From assembly GCA_028023455.1 (NCBI GenBank), contig JAQFVV010000050.1:124001-188000 (forward strand): a stretch of DNA of 64,000 bases, in the 5' to 3' direction. Below the pieces are notes generated by a model, which ran no database searches, was not told the DNA's origin, and worked only from the letters and a program-made list of their open reading frames with translations. The translations under genes and the position numbers were made by a program. This DNA comes from Epiperipatus broadwayi (lineage: Eukaryota; Onychophora; Udeonychophora; Euonychophora; Peripatidae). This document shows, piece by piece, positions 12,821 to 25,692 of the stretch. Positions within the stretch are counted from its first letter, which is position 1, and the number at the start of each line of letters is the position of its first letter.

Positions 12821-13149
12821 CATACTTTTAATTATCTGGCCAGTAACCAAGAAACCCAAAAAGACAGTCTTGGTTTTTGCCTGAGGTTGGGGATCTATTT
12901 AAAATGAGATTGATTGGACAATTTAATAGCTCAACAAGCTTGTTTACTTCATTGACAGTTGCCAATTATGTCTTAAGTTAGTTGCATGGATATTTAAGAG
13001 TCCAGGAAACAGAAATAACATGCAAGGTTTCATTGATATGAGTGTCATAAAATTAATATTGGTAATTTTTCATTATGCTGGAGAACAGTATTCCACCATA
13101 GAGTAATAAGCAAGGATTAGTCTAGAAGTTCTAAGGAAAGTCATGTTAG

Positions 13150-13340
13150 AACCTCATGAGATACCTGTAAGCTATCTATCTATTCATATATCTCTCTATT
13201 TATTGTTTATTAATCCATCAATCAATCCATCTATCTACATTTCTATGAATGTATTCATTGATCAGAATTTCCACCCATCCATTTGTCTAGTTGAGCAATC
13301 AAATCATCCAATCATTATTAACAGACACCCAAACCTTAGG
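13150..13340. repeat. Short second (TCTA)n-rich tract
   Basis: A short degenerate TCTATC/ATCCATC stretch lies in the less paired centre of the palindrome. Confidence 0.7.
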
Positions 13341-13759
13341 CAAAAATAATGACAGCCTTTCTAGGTTACTGGTAATATTCAGCAACCATCCACATTGGAT
13401 ATCAACAGCATGTGGACCCATGACAACCATTACTTCAATATAAATAATTGCACTCTAATAACTGACCTTACTCTCTGAGTACCTGATTTCTCCCAAGAAA
13501 ATCCTGTTTGAAAATTAATAAAATGAGAACAGGCCAGGATAGTTGTCATTTTCAAGTGGAAATTTATAGACTCTCCAAACTATGAATGTGGAAGACCACA
13601 AACTATGAGAAATATTTAGAGGGAATGCCCAATTTACCAGGTTCCTATTGCCTCTTTACTGTATATAATTTGGAGCAGTCAAATATCTTGATTAATTAAG
13701 GATTAGTAGTGTTGAATTTTAATGAGCTGACAACATAAGCTAATTAAATAAATAAATGT

Positions 13760-15130
13760 AGGTGGATAAACAGACAGTTGGGGCCTAGATAGGAGAATTG
13801 ATGGTTGGATGCATAAATAAATAGACAGATACAGAGATAGGTAGGGAGATAGAGAGATAAACATAGACAGATATATAGGCATGTAAATAGATAGGTAAGT
13901 TGACAGATAAAGATAGATAGTAGATTGGTGGTTCTCTAGAAAGTTAAACAGTTGGCTAGATGCATATATAAACAGATAGTAAAAAATCATGTAGATATAT
14001 AAATATAGATAGATATTTTGTAGATAAACAGATAGATAAATAAGTAGTGGATGGGTGACTGGCCAGATAATTAAAGGTTATGATTGGATGTGTAAATAAA
14101 TGGATGGATAGAAAAACAAATAGATAGGTAGATAAAAAACCAGATATAGAAATAGATGAATAGATAGATGACTGGATGGACAGGTGGACAGATTGATGCA
14201 TATATGGATGGATAAATATATAGATGGATAGATCAATGAATAAATAGATAGGAAGTAAATAGCTCACTTGGCTTAGATAATTAAATGGATGCCTGAACAC
14301 ACAAGTAATTACATAGATAGAATATCAAAAAAAAATAAGACAGATATATAAATAAAAATATAGAGAAACAGATAGATAGATAAAAACATAGAGAGTCTAA
14401 ATAAATAAGCAGATAAAGAGACTACTAAAAGAGAGATAGATAAGTATTTCAATGAATAGGTAAAGAAGCAGGTAAATAATAAACAGATTTATAGAAAAAT
14501 AAATAGAAAGACAAGTTAAATAATAAATAGATTGATAGATAATAAATAAATAAATAAGACAGATATCTAGATAAACACATAAAGAGAAAGGCGGAACAGA
14601 TAAACAAATAGAGAGGTAGAAAATAAATAAGCAGATAGACGAATAAAAAAGAGATAGAGATAAATATCTTGATAAACAGATAAAGAGACAGGTAAATAAT
14701 AAACAGATTTATAGAAAAATAAATAGATAAACAAATTAAATAATAAGTAGATTGATAGATAGGTAGAGAAATAAATAAAGAAGATTGATATACATATAGA
14801 CAAATAGGGAGACAGATAAACAGAGAGACAGCATGTAGAAACCCAAATAGAAATAGATAAAAAGGTTAAATAAATAGATTTTTATGTAAATAGAGAAATA
14901 AATAAAACATATAGATAAACATATAGAGAGACAGGTAGTTAAACAGATAGAGAGACAGTAAATAAAAATGCAGATAGAAAGATAACTAAAGAAGAGACAG
15001 ATGGGCATTTCGATAAGTAGATAAAGTAGCAGATAAATAATATAACAGTGATAGAAAAATAAATAATAAATAGATTGATAAATAAATAGACAAGTAAAAT
15101 ATAAATTGATAGATACTTATTAGATTAATA
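13760..15130. repeat. Degenerate (TAGA)n-rich tract
   Basis: Irregular GATA, ATAAATAGA and ACAGATAGA units, purine-rich on the plus strand, in the right arm of the palindrome. It is roughly twice as long as the left-arm tract, so the repeat expanded or contracted after the arms formed. Confidence 0.9.
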
Positions 15131-15678
15131 GTTAACTAATAGTTGTACAAATTCGTGAGTGACAAGGCAATTATATAAATGAATGGTGTTGTTACCCTTC
15201 CTTCTCCTGCCTAAATTTTTTTAATTACCTCTTTAAAAGAGAGTTTGACTAAGTCATTGACATCAAACGTAAACTCCTGAAAATATATGGATAGTCCCTT
15301 TCACCTTCATTTTATTACTTCCATACGTGTTTCCATGGAAAATAAAAACTTTGCGTGGTTCAGGTAATATTTATTTTTATAATATATTTTTACCATTTTA
15401 CTTTTTACTCGCGATTTACGTTTCCATTTTTTTTTTTTGTTTAAATCTTTTTTAAAGTATTATTTGTTGTCTTTCAAATAGTAGCCATAATGTTTTAATA
15501 TGTGAGAATTATAGATAATATATCTATTTATTAATGAACATGATAATAAATAATAGTATTTTTTTTTTTGGTCAAATATTTTCTAAACTATTTGAAATGA
15601 TTACCATACAATAAATATTTTTGATCAAATTCTATTCTACAGCCATCAACATGTTTTGTTCATTTCATAGGTTAGTCC

Positions 15679-15959
15679 AGTATATATAAATGCGTGTCCC
15701 AACACCAGGGGTGGGGGGTCACAACTTTTTTTTGGGAAAATTGCCCCTTTTAAACTTTTTTTGTTTATAAATTTCTTACTATGAATAAAAATGTTTATTC
15801 ATGTAAGTCAAGAATCGTTCAACACGTGCTTTGAATAAATTGTTCAACTATATACTCACATAGTACAGATGCCCCCTACTTATGAACATTCAAACATATG
15901 AACAGGTTGTTTTATATTTAAATCTGATTAATAATATGTACTATATTTTTTTGTGCAAA
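15679..15959. other. Short AT-rich stretch, possible transposon end
   Basis: CAGGGGTGGGGGG at about 15706 resembles a hAT-type terminus and lies beyond the 3' side of the transposase relic, but I cannot find its inverted partner. A second motif at 15868-15912 (CAGATGCCCCCTACTTATG) looks like another transposon terminus. Confidence 0.25.
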
Positions 15960-17290
15960 CATAACAAATGATCAATTATGCTTTTCTTAATTAAATTATA
16001 ATCCATATTATTTCACTAATAAAATCATTTATACTTGAAAACATTTTAAATGTGCCATTCTCCACATTTATGGTTATCTTTTCCCTAAATGCATGAATTT
16101 TACCATACAAAATTAAAATGTTTGTATTTTCATCTTGAAGAAACATGTTTAGTTCATTTAATTTCTCAAATATATCAGTCAATAACACAATTTACAAAAC
16201 CAAGTTTTATTGATAAGGAGATTAGAAAGATCACATTTTATTCTGATAAAAATATAATTTCATCTTTCAGCTGTACCAGTTATTTTAAAGCTCATCTCTT
16301 TGATAACTATCTAACTTCTATATGTAATAAGACTTGTTGGTAATCTGACCCCATATCATTGCATAAAATTGTAAATAATCTACCGTTCAATGCATGGCAT
16401 TTTATAAAATTGATAATCTTTATGTCATCTTGTAACACCAAACTGAGGTCTGTAGATCAGTTTTTAGCTACTAATGCTTCATGATAAATCATACAATGGG
16501 TAAAAACCATTTAATCATTCTTCATAAATTTAACTTTTGCTAAAGAGTCCTACATGCTGGCTCTTCATTACTGCTGCACTATCACAGCTGTTCCAATTCA
16601 ATCCTTCTTCCTTGAAAAAATCATTTACATTTAAAAAATATTTTTACCTGTTTGAACAATAATTTATTGAGGGACAACAATAAATCATATATATATTACC
16701 ATCATAACAGTACCTAACATACACTTAATGTCTGTCAACTCATCCAACTGAATTGCAAATTTTGGGCTTCATTTGATTCTGTCAATAAGTTGCTTAAATT
16801 GGTTGCCCTAATTTCTGAAATTCATTTTGTTACTATATTATTAGAAAGAGGAATTTTCCTTAATTCATCTGCATACTTTTTTCCATGAATAGTTCTTATT
16901 ATTTGTACCATAATGGGTAAAACCAGTTCTTCCCCAATTTTAGAGGATTTTTTAGATTTTTGTATTAAATATGATGCCTGATAAGATTGCCAGCATGTAT
17001 TTTTCCTGGACGGTAACATATTTTTTTAATAAACTTGTACTTTGATTTAATAATCTTTGAAAATATTCTACAGGCTTTCTTGATTAAGCATTATGCTTTG
17101 TATCCAATATTTTTCTAATTTTGCAGATTTTGTACTTTTGACCCCGAAAGTTTTATTGCATGATAAGCATAAAAATAGTTGATCATTATAATTATCAGCA
17201 GAAAATATAAATTCATATTGTAAATATGATTCATTGTACATTCTCTTTTCTTATGAGGTGTTGATGTTGGACTCATTTCTTTATTTTTAC
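15960..17290 (-). pseudogene. hAT transposase relic, ZBED5/Charlie type
   Basis: Reading the minus strand from about 17275, broken frames line up with domesticated and transposon-encoded ZBED/hAT transposases. Pieces in order: a BED-like zinc finger remnant (CLSCNKTF, residues of a TKH-type finger); SYQASYLIQKSKKSSKIGEE and LPIMVQII (16822-17019); a catalytic-domain stretch reading IQLDE-like, VRYCYDGNI and FFKEEGLNWNSC (about 16560-16780); QQVLLHIEVR-like (about 16300-16345); and DIFEKLNELNMFLQ plus LYGKIHAFREKI (15991-16188). Multiple frameshifts and stops make it non-functional. The C-terminal dimerisation region is missing or unrecognisable. Confidence 0.85.
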
Positions 17291-18319
17291 TGCTTCAATG
17301 AAAACTTCTGTGCCTACACTGACATGATTCCTCTTTAACCATTTATACATATTTAGGAATAATAGTTTGAAATAAATATACACATTTTATAAAAAATAAT
17401 TATACAAATAAACAAGTTCTTTATATTGTCATAAAACATGCATTTAATTTAGGAAAATGTGCTATGCAAACTCTAACATATTTTTACATAACCCAATTTT
17501 TAAATGTCAATTTCAACCAACAAACTTAATGAATATTGTTTCATATACATAAAATGAAATGTGAAGAAATAATTTACTGACTATTTAGATAATTATATAT
17601 ATTAACCTGGTTGATAAGCCTCATTCACAAAAATCACTAGCACTAGATAAAAACCCAAATGTATTTTTCAATAAATACATACAAAGCATATAAATATAAA
17701 TAAGCTAAATTTAAGAAGGAGAAAACTGACACTGTTGATTGACAACTGCTAGGAACATCTAAATGCAGATCTTGGCACCTAATGGAATATTCATTTTAAA
17801 AAAACTGACAAACTGACTTTTAATTTATACTAATTAGAGAAGTGTGATAAGTATTATAGTCAGTATAATTAGATATTTGACCTATTAAAAATGTGTATTA
17901 GGAAAACAAAATAACATGTATTAATATTTGTGTTTATTTAATATAGGAAATAATTTTTTATTGAAATATGTATTTTAATATTTATTAAAACAGGCAAAAC
18001 TTTCTATACCTATTGCCACTCAGTGCAAGGGCTTTAAAGAGTATTCTCTTTTGCACCAACCAGGATGATGATTGATCATTACTAGATGCCCCAAAATCAC
18101 TAAATACACATCTCCATTTATATATTCATCCCGTGCACAAATCTAGCTCAGAGAACACAAGCTCTATTACTGTATGTGACCGAGAGATGATGCAATACAA
18201 TTTTAAAAATTAAATACAAGTTTATTATTAACAAAAAAATAAATGATATTTAAGGTCTGACTTTGAATAATATACAATATTAAAAAATTATCATATTTGT
18301 GACTGACAAAATTACTATA
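17291..18319. other. AT-rich DNA, nothing recognised
   Basis: I see no repeat family, RNA gene or coding sequence in this stretch. Confidence 0.3.
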
Positions 18320-18665
18320 CAAAATTCAATACCTTGGCACTAACAAAGGCTTTGAACATTCCATCATCAGATTTTCAATGAAATGGAAGGCTGAAGAGTT
18401 GTGAATTGGAATAGTTTGAAGCCTGTCCATTAAAGTATGAATATTGGCTATTTCAATATAAAACTGAGCACTGATTATATAAATATGTGTGAGGATAATA
18501 ATCTGGACCAACTGACGATTGCTGGTTTAGCATGACATACAGATATTGGTGATTATTTATCTTTTCAACATGTGTATGATCAGTTGGGTCAGCAATATGA
18601 GATGGCACTGAGAGTAGTGGGTCATATAAAAGTCTGAGTTCGAATCCCACATATATTACATTGAT
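18320..18665 (+). repeat. Interspersed repeat R1, copy c
   Basis: R1 landmarks are present from the CACTAACAAAGGCTTTGAAC region through CCATCATCAGATTTTCAATG to GGACCAACTGACG. Its right end keeps the best pol III B-box-like sequence of the family, GAGTTCGAATCCCAC, just before the final AT-rich tail. The left edge is truncated relative to copies a and b. Confidence 0.8.
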
Positions 18666-20832
18666 TTATGTAATTACTATTTAAAATTCAAGTTATTACA
18701 TTAATTTACAAAATTACAATTTACAATTCATGTTATTACTATGGTTTACATATATATGCGCACAGACATGCGATTTATAATATACAGTTAATATCCATTA
18801 ACAAAATAATTATCAAAATCTTAAGTTATATAAAAATACAATAAATGATTAAAGTTTCATTTATAAGTTTTTTTTTTTTTAAAAAAATATATATAAGCAA
18901 TTTTTGACAGGTATTTGTTGATTAATTATCAACGTTTTTTTAAATTTAAATTATAGAATCATTGATTCTTTACTTTTTTTTTTAATTTTGTAAAACCATG
19001 CAAAATTATTTGCTTGTTTGCTTCACTTTTAAAATGTTTCTTTGTTCTTTTTAATAAAGGAAAGATAATATCATTTTATAGAATCAAAAAAGTATAAATT
19101 TTAAAATGTCTCTCTACTTAATTAGTTAATGCTGATGAAGTAGACAAGGTGAGATAATAAAAATGAATACATGAACTGCTGCTCCCCATGCCATGATTAG
19201 TAGACAGCCAAGCATAAACTACCAGCACACAAGACCCCATGATGTCATGAGAAAATACCTCATTTTTAAGCACTACCTCTTCTAAGTACCTAGATGATCA
19301 TCCTCAAAGAGTAGTATCCAGAAAAAACAGGCATTGAGCCAGCCCTATTCATCTCTGTGAAACTTAGGGTTATAAATGAGGTCTATTCATGAAACCAAGG
19401 CCTATTCATGAGGCCTATATATATTCACTGCTGGACTACTCTATGAGCTCAACATCTAAATCTAGACAGTGCCGAGCCTATACTTCGAAGCATCATGAAC
19501 ACACTGCAGCCAGACAGCTGTGTTCAAGTATACACCCACCATAAACATAAAAAGTACAAATTCACACATGACTTTCAAAATGTAATTTTACTAAATAAAT
19601 TATTTAAAATTTCATTATCATATATAACTTTACTCATCACAGCTGTATATATTTTTATCTGTGCTTCTTTGTCTTTAGATATATCAGCATATATATATAA
19701 TTGCTTTTTCACCAAGCTTGAGTTCTCTGGGAAAGCTGGAATATTTTTCTTGGTAAGTTTGGTATTAGTGATCATCATCGTCAGGAAAAATATTCATGTA
19801 AAATATTGATCTGTAGCTGATCTCTTTCAGTCTAGGATTATTCCAGGCAAGCAGCTATCTTGGTTTGATAGATTTCAGATAAGCAACTGTCCTCTCCATG
19901 TTTAAGGCACAAAGAAGTGGGTCATTTTCTCCATGTGAATTCAAACTCCTGCAAAGAAAAACAATAGCAGTTCCTGAAACCAATGTCCTGTCTTCAGCTA
20001 TATCAGCTCATGGTAGGTAGACTTCCAACTCTACAGTCAGCTAAAACCAACTGCTGCAAACTTCATCAAGTTGCAACAAAATATTGTAACCAACTTTTCA
20101 GCTGACTCATTCTTACAAAAATTATTATTCAGACTGACTGATATTTTTTATCAGTTTTTTTATAATCTTGGGTGATCATGTGATAAAAACATAGAGACTG
20201 TTTTCAATTAAACTTAATCCATTTGAAAACAAGCTGGAAATTTCTATCAAAGTGTGATATTCATGTTTTTACTTTAATCTTTGAAATTTGACCAAAGATG
20301 TGACAATCCTTTAGAATTTTTAATCTACAAAGATGTTTAAGTACATAGTAGGAATGCAAACAAGCATTAATTTAAAAATATATTTTGTACAAATTTTAAT
20401 TAAAAGATTTTAAAAATAAATTATGCTTGTTTTTTTTTTTTTGTAATTTCAAAATCAGAATTACAAATATTATTTATCAGACCATTTTAAAAGTTTAATC
20501 CATAACAAAATTTTATTTTAAACCAGTTATTTATCCCTTTACTTATTATTATTTTATTTTAGGAAATACAGAAAAATATCTACAAAAATTTATGTCTGTG
20601 TTTATTTCTACTTTTCCTTTCAACTTATATACTGAAGCAGTCAATGTCTAATCATCATTGAGCTTCATGCTTAACCATCTACACTAACCTCCTATGGGGC
20701 CCGCAATTCAGACCCTGCTATAAATATATGCTATTCACTCACACACTGTATGTCGAATCATTCTAAAGATGAGTAAAATTAATTTTGTTTAGTAAAAATG
20801 AAACAGTAGTTTGAATGATGCGTATATATATT
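18666..20832. other. AT-rich DNA, nothing firmly recognised
   Basis: 19180-19500 is less AT-rich, with repeated CTATTCATGA and GGCCTATTCATGAGG units at 19380-19425, and could be a worn repeat. A frame at 19495-19809 (104 codons) overlaps an equally open frame on the other strand and has no recognisable product. Confidence 0.3.
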
Positions 20833-23519
20833 ATGACTAAAGCAATAGTTTTATTGCTATAAAAATACATTTGCTTAGATATTTGTAATTATTTTTATAT
20901 CTGTGTATATTCAATGTAACAACAAAGAAAAATAGGGAAGGCTTGAAATATTGAAATTATCTTTATCACTAGTCAGATCGTTGTCTATAATTAAAACTTA
21001 TAAATCTTAATTACAATCGAAAAACAAATCGTTTATCAGTTTTCAAATCTTTCAAAACAGCTAAAAGGGGTATTTCAAGCCTTATCTATTGAAAATATTT
21101 TACTAATTAAATGTTGTTTTTAAAAGGATTACAGAGATAAGGGTGGTGTATGAAATTGAATTCTGGGCAGTATTGAAAGGTTATAAAGGGAACCACAGAA
21201 CAGAGGAAAGGGGAGTTTCTCACTTTCAGTTGTTAGTGAAGTGCAGAGGAGTTTTTAATCAGTTGAGTTAATTACCTTTAAGAAGCAAACACAAGTGCTG
21301 TAGATGGAGCGTGAGTAGTGGAATCTAGCACCGATCTCTTCTTCTCTTGAAGAACTGTCTGCCTGTCAATTGCCATGTCCCATCCGGCCGACCATACAAC
21401 ATGATTGCTTCTGACTGCTGATTGCTAATGACGCTGCTATGCTGTCTTTTCCTTAGGTAGCCTTTTAACGTAGAACTGCCTTTATATGACAATACTTTTG
21501 TAATCTATAGTTCAACCTTCATATCTTAATTTATATATTGTTTTATAAGCTTCTGCTAATTTTGCTTTTAAACTCTCTCTCAGTAATCTTTTATTAATAT
21601 CATGTATTTTAACTTACCTTTCACGCTTAATTAAATTATATATAAATGTGTGCGATTCCATTAAGATTTCATGTATTTTGTTTAATGTATAGATATGATT
21701 TATTTTCTTTAATGTGCCAAAATCGCTAAATTTGCGAGTAAGGGGGAAAATAATTGTTTTACTTTGGAAAAGGGTGGGCTTTATTTAAAACTTATCAATA
21801 AAGTTTTGTCTATATGAAATAGAAATTGCTCGCGAGTTTGGTTTCATTTTAAATTCATTATTCTTAAAGTAAATTAAAAACTTTTACTGTGGATGAATTT
21901 TGCTTTAATTTTCTATTTTAAAAAAAATCGTGAACCTTCATATAATTAATCCATTCCTTTTTGCTTGTGCCTGAAAGGCAAACTCTACCTGTTAATACAT
22001 ATTTGGGAATCGATTCTTTAAATATAAATGTTGTTAGTTTAATAATATTATAAATAGAAGCGTTATTATTCATTATGATTAGTTAAATGACTCCGAATTG
22101 AAAACAGATTATTGCGCAAGAGGTTAGACAATTTCCAAGTTTGAAAATTATATTCATGTCCAATAATGTTGCTGGCATACATTTCCATTATTCTGATATT
22201 TTATCTTCTCCATTTCTTGATTGTTTAGTCATTGGGAACGTCTAAAGCTCCCATCCTACTTCTCAGAATCGTTCACAATTAGGTACAATGCTTCCTGTGG
22301 AAACGTTAAGTTTACGAGGGTTATCATATTTATGTGCTGCAGAAGACAGCGCATCCAGATTCTGGACTCTCAAACCCAGACCCTCTCTTGATATCGCTCT
22401 GCCAGAAGGCGTGGATATATCCAATCTAAGTTCGTTTCAAAGTATTCTTTTAAATGATAAAATATCCATAATCAACATGAGGCCTTATTTTCGTTATTGT
22501 ATGCTAGTACCGTTACTTTGCTCTTTAATTTGATCATCCGTCTGTCTAATCTTAGTAAGTCGCAATGATGTGTTAAAGATAAAGATTCATTTCGTAAAAT
22601 ACGTTCAGTATGTTGATCTAAAAACTGTTTTCCTTTAAAAAGCTTTATCGATTCCCAGAGACGCAAATCAATTTGTATAATTTATTCTAGTAAATATTGC
22701 ACATTGTTTGTTTCTTATGCATACTTATTCTAGAGACGCTATGTCCAAACAATGCTTATCAAACATATGTAATGATTTTAAGATTGTAAATAAATGATTG
22801 AGACCGTAAATTTATATTTATTTGTCAAAATGATTAACGTTAAATTATCGTGTATCTTTCTGTAATCCGAATCTGTTCCGATCTTGTAGATTATTTTGTA
22901 CATCCACATTTTGGCATATTAACCCCGCACAACTTATAACACATTCTATAAAATGGTATCTATTAAATAATTGATGTAATGGGGATTTTATAAAACAAAT
23001 CCCAAGTTTTCATAATGTATAAAATCACTCCAAGCGTGAAACAATTTTGTAACATATATATGCGTTTTCTGCATTTATTAAATATATATATTTTCATGTT
23101 AATCCTGGTTTGTGTTGAATTATTAGTTTCTAGTTAATATTTAGAATTATTTTCTTTAGCTAAGAGCTTAGCATTAATAAATAACTAGGATAATGTAATA
23201 ACTGGGCTACTCCGACCTCGATCATCATCATCATTCTGATCTTATGCTCTACCGCTTTGCTTTGCTTCTGGGCACGGATTTAAAATAATTTTACTGTGTC
23301 ATCAGAATTGTTGTTCATTGAGTCAGAGATTCGAAGAATAGGCAAATAGGTTAGAATTCAGGACTGCTCCAGACCTGTGTATCTCGAGCATGATTGGATT
23401 CGAAGTACTTTTACTTAGGATTTGAATCTTGTTAAGTGAGCATACTATTTTGACCGGTACAATATATATTTATGCACACACACTATATTAGTGTGTGCTA
23501 TGTAATTCAATTGGTTACA
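20833..23519 (+). mobile_element. Possible solo LTR (family E)
   Basis: The right end reads GGTTACA followed by (TA)n, the same terminus as the other LTRs here; the left edge is a TATATATATTATGAC junction. Inside, a TTATAAAGGG box at 21180 is followed by a CTCACTTTCAGTTGTTAGTG region and later an AATAAAG signal at 21799, compatible with an LTR promoter and polyadenylation signal. No second copy is in the window, so ends and identity are uncertain. Confidence 0.3.
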
Positions 23520-23533
23520 ATATATATATATAT

Positions 23534-25241
23534 TGTGATGATCGCACATACTGCGGTCACACATATAAATATTAAGCATTCAAAGAATATTAAATATTAT
23601 GTTTGGAAGAAAAAAAATAAAAAAGGAAAAAAGCGAGCTTGGAAAAATTTACAGAACAAAGAAATGTTTCAACTAATTAAAAAAAGAGAGGGAATTAGAT
23701 TCAAAAGATTCTTATCTTTTACCCTCCAAAGTTTGGGTTTTGGTGACATTAAAATATAAAATTAGAGATATTGGAAATGTATATTAAAAAATAAAGCGAT
23801 AAAGAAATATAAATAAAATGCAAGTTAAAATCCGATTTTGAAAGAAAGTAAAGTTTAAAAGAAATAAAAAAACCTTAAATAGTGCGCAAAACAGAGAAAG
23901 TTAGACATGATCAAAAGATAATGATCTGGGTTTTAAAGTACACATTTGACGATAAACAAAATGCGTGTATGGAGTGTATTTGAAGCAGGATATAGACAGA
24001 AATAATAAATGCTTGTCCAAATTTAAAAAAAAGAAAAAAAGAAAAACGTATTAAAATCTGTTTAATTAAAATCAAGAATATTGAAATACATAGTGCTACG
24101 AGAGTGGGTAAAACCAATTTACATATAGCCGAAGGCATACTAAGAAAGAAGGTGTGAATAAAAGTGAAACAAAGGATCGGAAGGACAAAGGCTGGTGGAA
24201 TTTTTTAATTAAGAAATAAAAGTTTTTCAAGAGAGATTAGAGCTAGAGACTTTGTGTTGAGAGGGTGGTAAAACACAGCTCCGATAATCAACCGATATAG
24301 TTAGCAAATATGACATGATCGCTGGTTGATCCGGACTTACTGTACTAATGGTTCTTGTCAATATGTAATAAGCACCATCATAGCGCCTGCTGATGGATTC
24401 ATTTAGTTGCCTTGTCCTCGATGCCTTGTCCTTGATGCCTCTTCCATGATGCCTTAACACTGAGAAGCTATACACAACCAAATCTAACCTACGAGCGACT
24501 GTCCCTCCTAAAGAAGTGGAGAAATCCACGTGATGGTTGGCAGGACGTCGGATAAATTCAGAGACTAAAACCTAGGTAAAGATACATACTATTTTTTTAT
24601 ATATTTCAATGTGCACATCATTTACTTACACAATGGCCACATGCATTTTGTGAATGATAAAGACATTCTTGAATTTTTTTTTTGATAAATACCCAGAATG
24701 ACGATTTATAAATGTACCATCATTTATAAGAGTTTTTTATGTGTTCTTTTTCTTGTAGCACTATAGATCATAATCTGTTTTATTTAATGTAAATGTGTTT
24801 TATAAATTTGTTTTTTATGATTGATTTATTCTATTAAATATATATTTTTTCTATTTAAATCTGTCTTGTCTCATTCTTCGCCATGTTCAAAAAAGGATAG
24901 TCTAGTCTTAGGGTGGGAAACTATTATTCATTTTTTTTGATTATTGAATTAACACGTGAAATTTGGTGGTGCAGTGTTTGATTCCGTTAAATTTATAAAT
25001 CATCCAAGTGCTGTAACTCTGTCAAATCTTACAGCAGTCGGGAAAAAGTTGATCGGGAAACATAATCTGGGGTTATATCCGTATAGCATACAGGTTCGGT
25101 CAAATATGGAGATAGACTCGTCTATTTTGATATTTCTCTCTGCTTGCAGTAACGAAAAGTGGATGATTTTGAATTATTGAATTCCCCATTATGTACACAT
25201 AAAAGGGAAGTGTAGCCTTCGATCGTTGTGTGCCCATTACA
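23534..25241. mobile_element. Solo LTR (family B), 1.7 kb
   Basis: It starts TGTGATGATCGCACATAC right after a (TA)n tract and ends GATCGTTGTGTGCCCATTACA before ATATATATA. TG..CA ends, related inverted termini and TA-repeat flanks on both sides match the complete LTR elements further right. There is no internal region and no second LTR, so it is called a solo LTR. The frame at 24227-24529 inside it has no recognisable product. Confidence 0.6.
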
Positions 25242-25330
25242 ATATATATAACTGTTAAAATGATAAAAAAATCAAGTCAGATGTCACATGACTTAATTTA
25301 ATAAGCTTGTATTTACAAATGTTATACAAA

Positions 25331-25692
25331 GAACTCACAAAATAAGCTCTTAACAAGCTTTGAGAATATCCTCAACTCCAGACTAGTTTCTGATTCTGGC
25401 TTCATCAGTGAGGTGCCAGAATATTGAAGCATTAGATTAAAAATATGAGGACAATTCCAGAACTTTATCTAATGTATAACTATGGAGTTATACATTAGAT
25501 AAAGACATATGGATGTCTGACAATTTCAGATTTTCTACTCAATAGTTATACATTAGATAAAGTGCTGGGCTTGTCCTGGTATTTTTAATCTAATGCTTGA
25601 ATATCCTGGCACCTCACTGATGACACCTGAAGCAGAAACCGGTCTGGGGTTGAGGATATTCTCAAAGCTTGTTAAGCTTATTATGTGAGCTC
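25331..25692. mobile_element. Fold-back element, unit A
   Basis: The left arm 25331-25475 returns inverted at 25545-25692. Paired blocks include GAACTCACA/TGTGAGCTC, TAACAAGCTTTGAGAATATC, CTCAACTCCAGAC, CATCAGTGAGGTGCCAG, AAGCATTAGATTAAAAATA and TTTATCTAATGTATAACTA. The centre carries a further copy of the TTATACATTAGATAAAG block. Sequence left of the arm (TCACATGAC, AAGCTTGTATTTACAAA) resembles the left edges of units B and C, so the three are one family. No coding sequence. Confidence 0.75.

Larger units (their letters stand above)
11600..15678. repeat. Degenerate 4.1-kb palindrome with TCTA/TAGA-rich arms
   Basis: The outer ends are inverted matches: GACTAACCTA at 11600 against TAGGTTAGTC ending at 15678. 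Moving inwards, the blocks TTTGATCAAAAA, GGTGATCATTTCAAATAG, GAAAATATTTGACC, ATGTTCATTAATAAATA, TGTTTCCATGGAAAATAA-like, TTTGACACCAATGACTTGGTCAAACT and the TTGCACTCATGAATTTGTAC-like block recur inverted between about 15160 and 15660. The arms then pass into (TCTA)n at 12220-12810 and (TAGA)n at 13760-15130. About 0.9 kb in the middle is not obviously paired. Long frames inside it are simple-repeat artefacts (Leu/Ile/Tyr/Ser-rich). Confidence 0.8.

Noticed and set aside
12345-12884. 179-codon ORF as a multi-pass membrane protein
   Set aside because: It is translated TCTA repeat within a palindrome.
19495-19809. 104-codon plus-strand ORF as a host exon
   Set aside because: The opposite strand is equally open, the composition is typical of AT-rich DNA, and no family is recognised.
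24227-24529. 100-codon ORF inside the solo LTR at 23534-25241 as a gene
   Set aside because: No recognisable domain; it lies wholly inside an LTR-like unit.
25600-25650. CTGATGA...GAAAC in fold-back unit A as a hammerhead ribozyme
   Set aside because: The sequence between the two boxes does not form a convincing stem II, and the left arm carries a variant that pairs no better.
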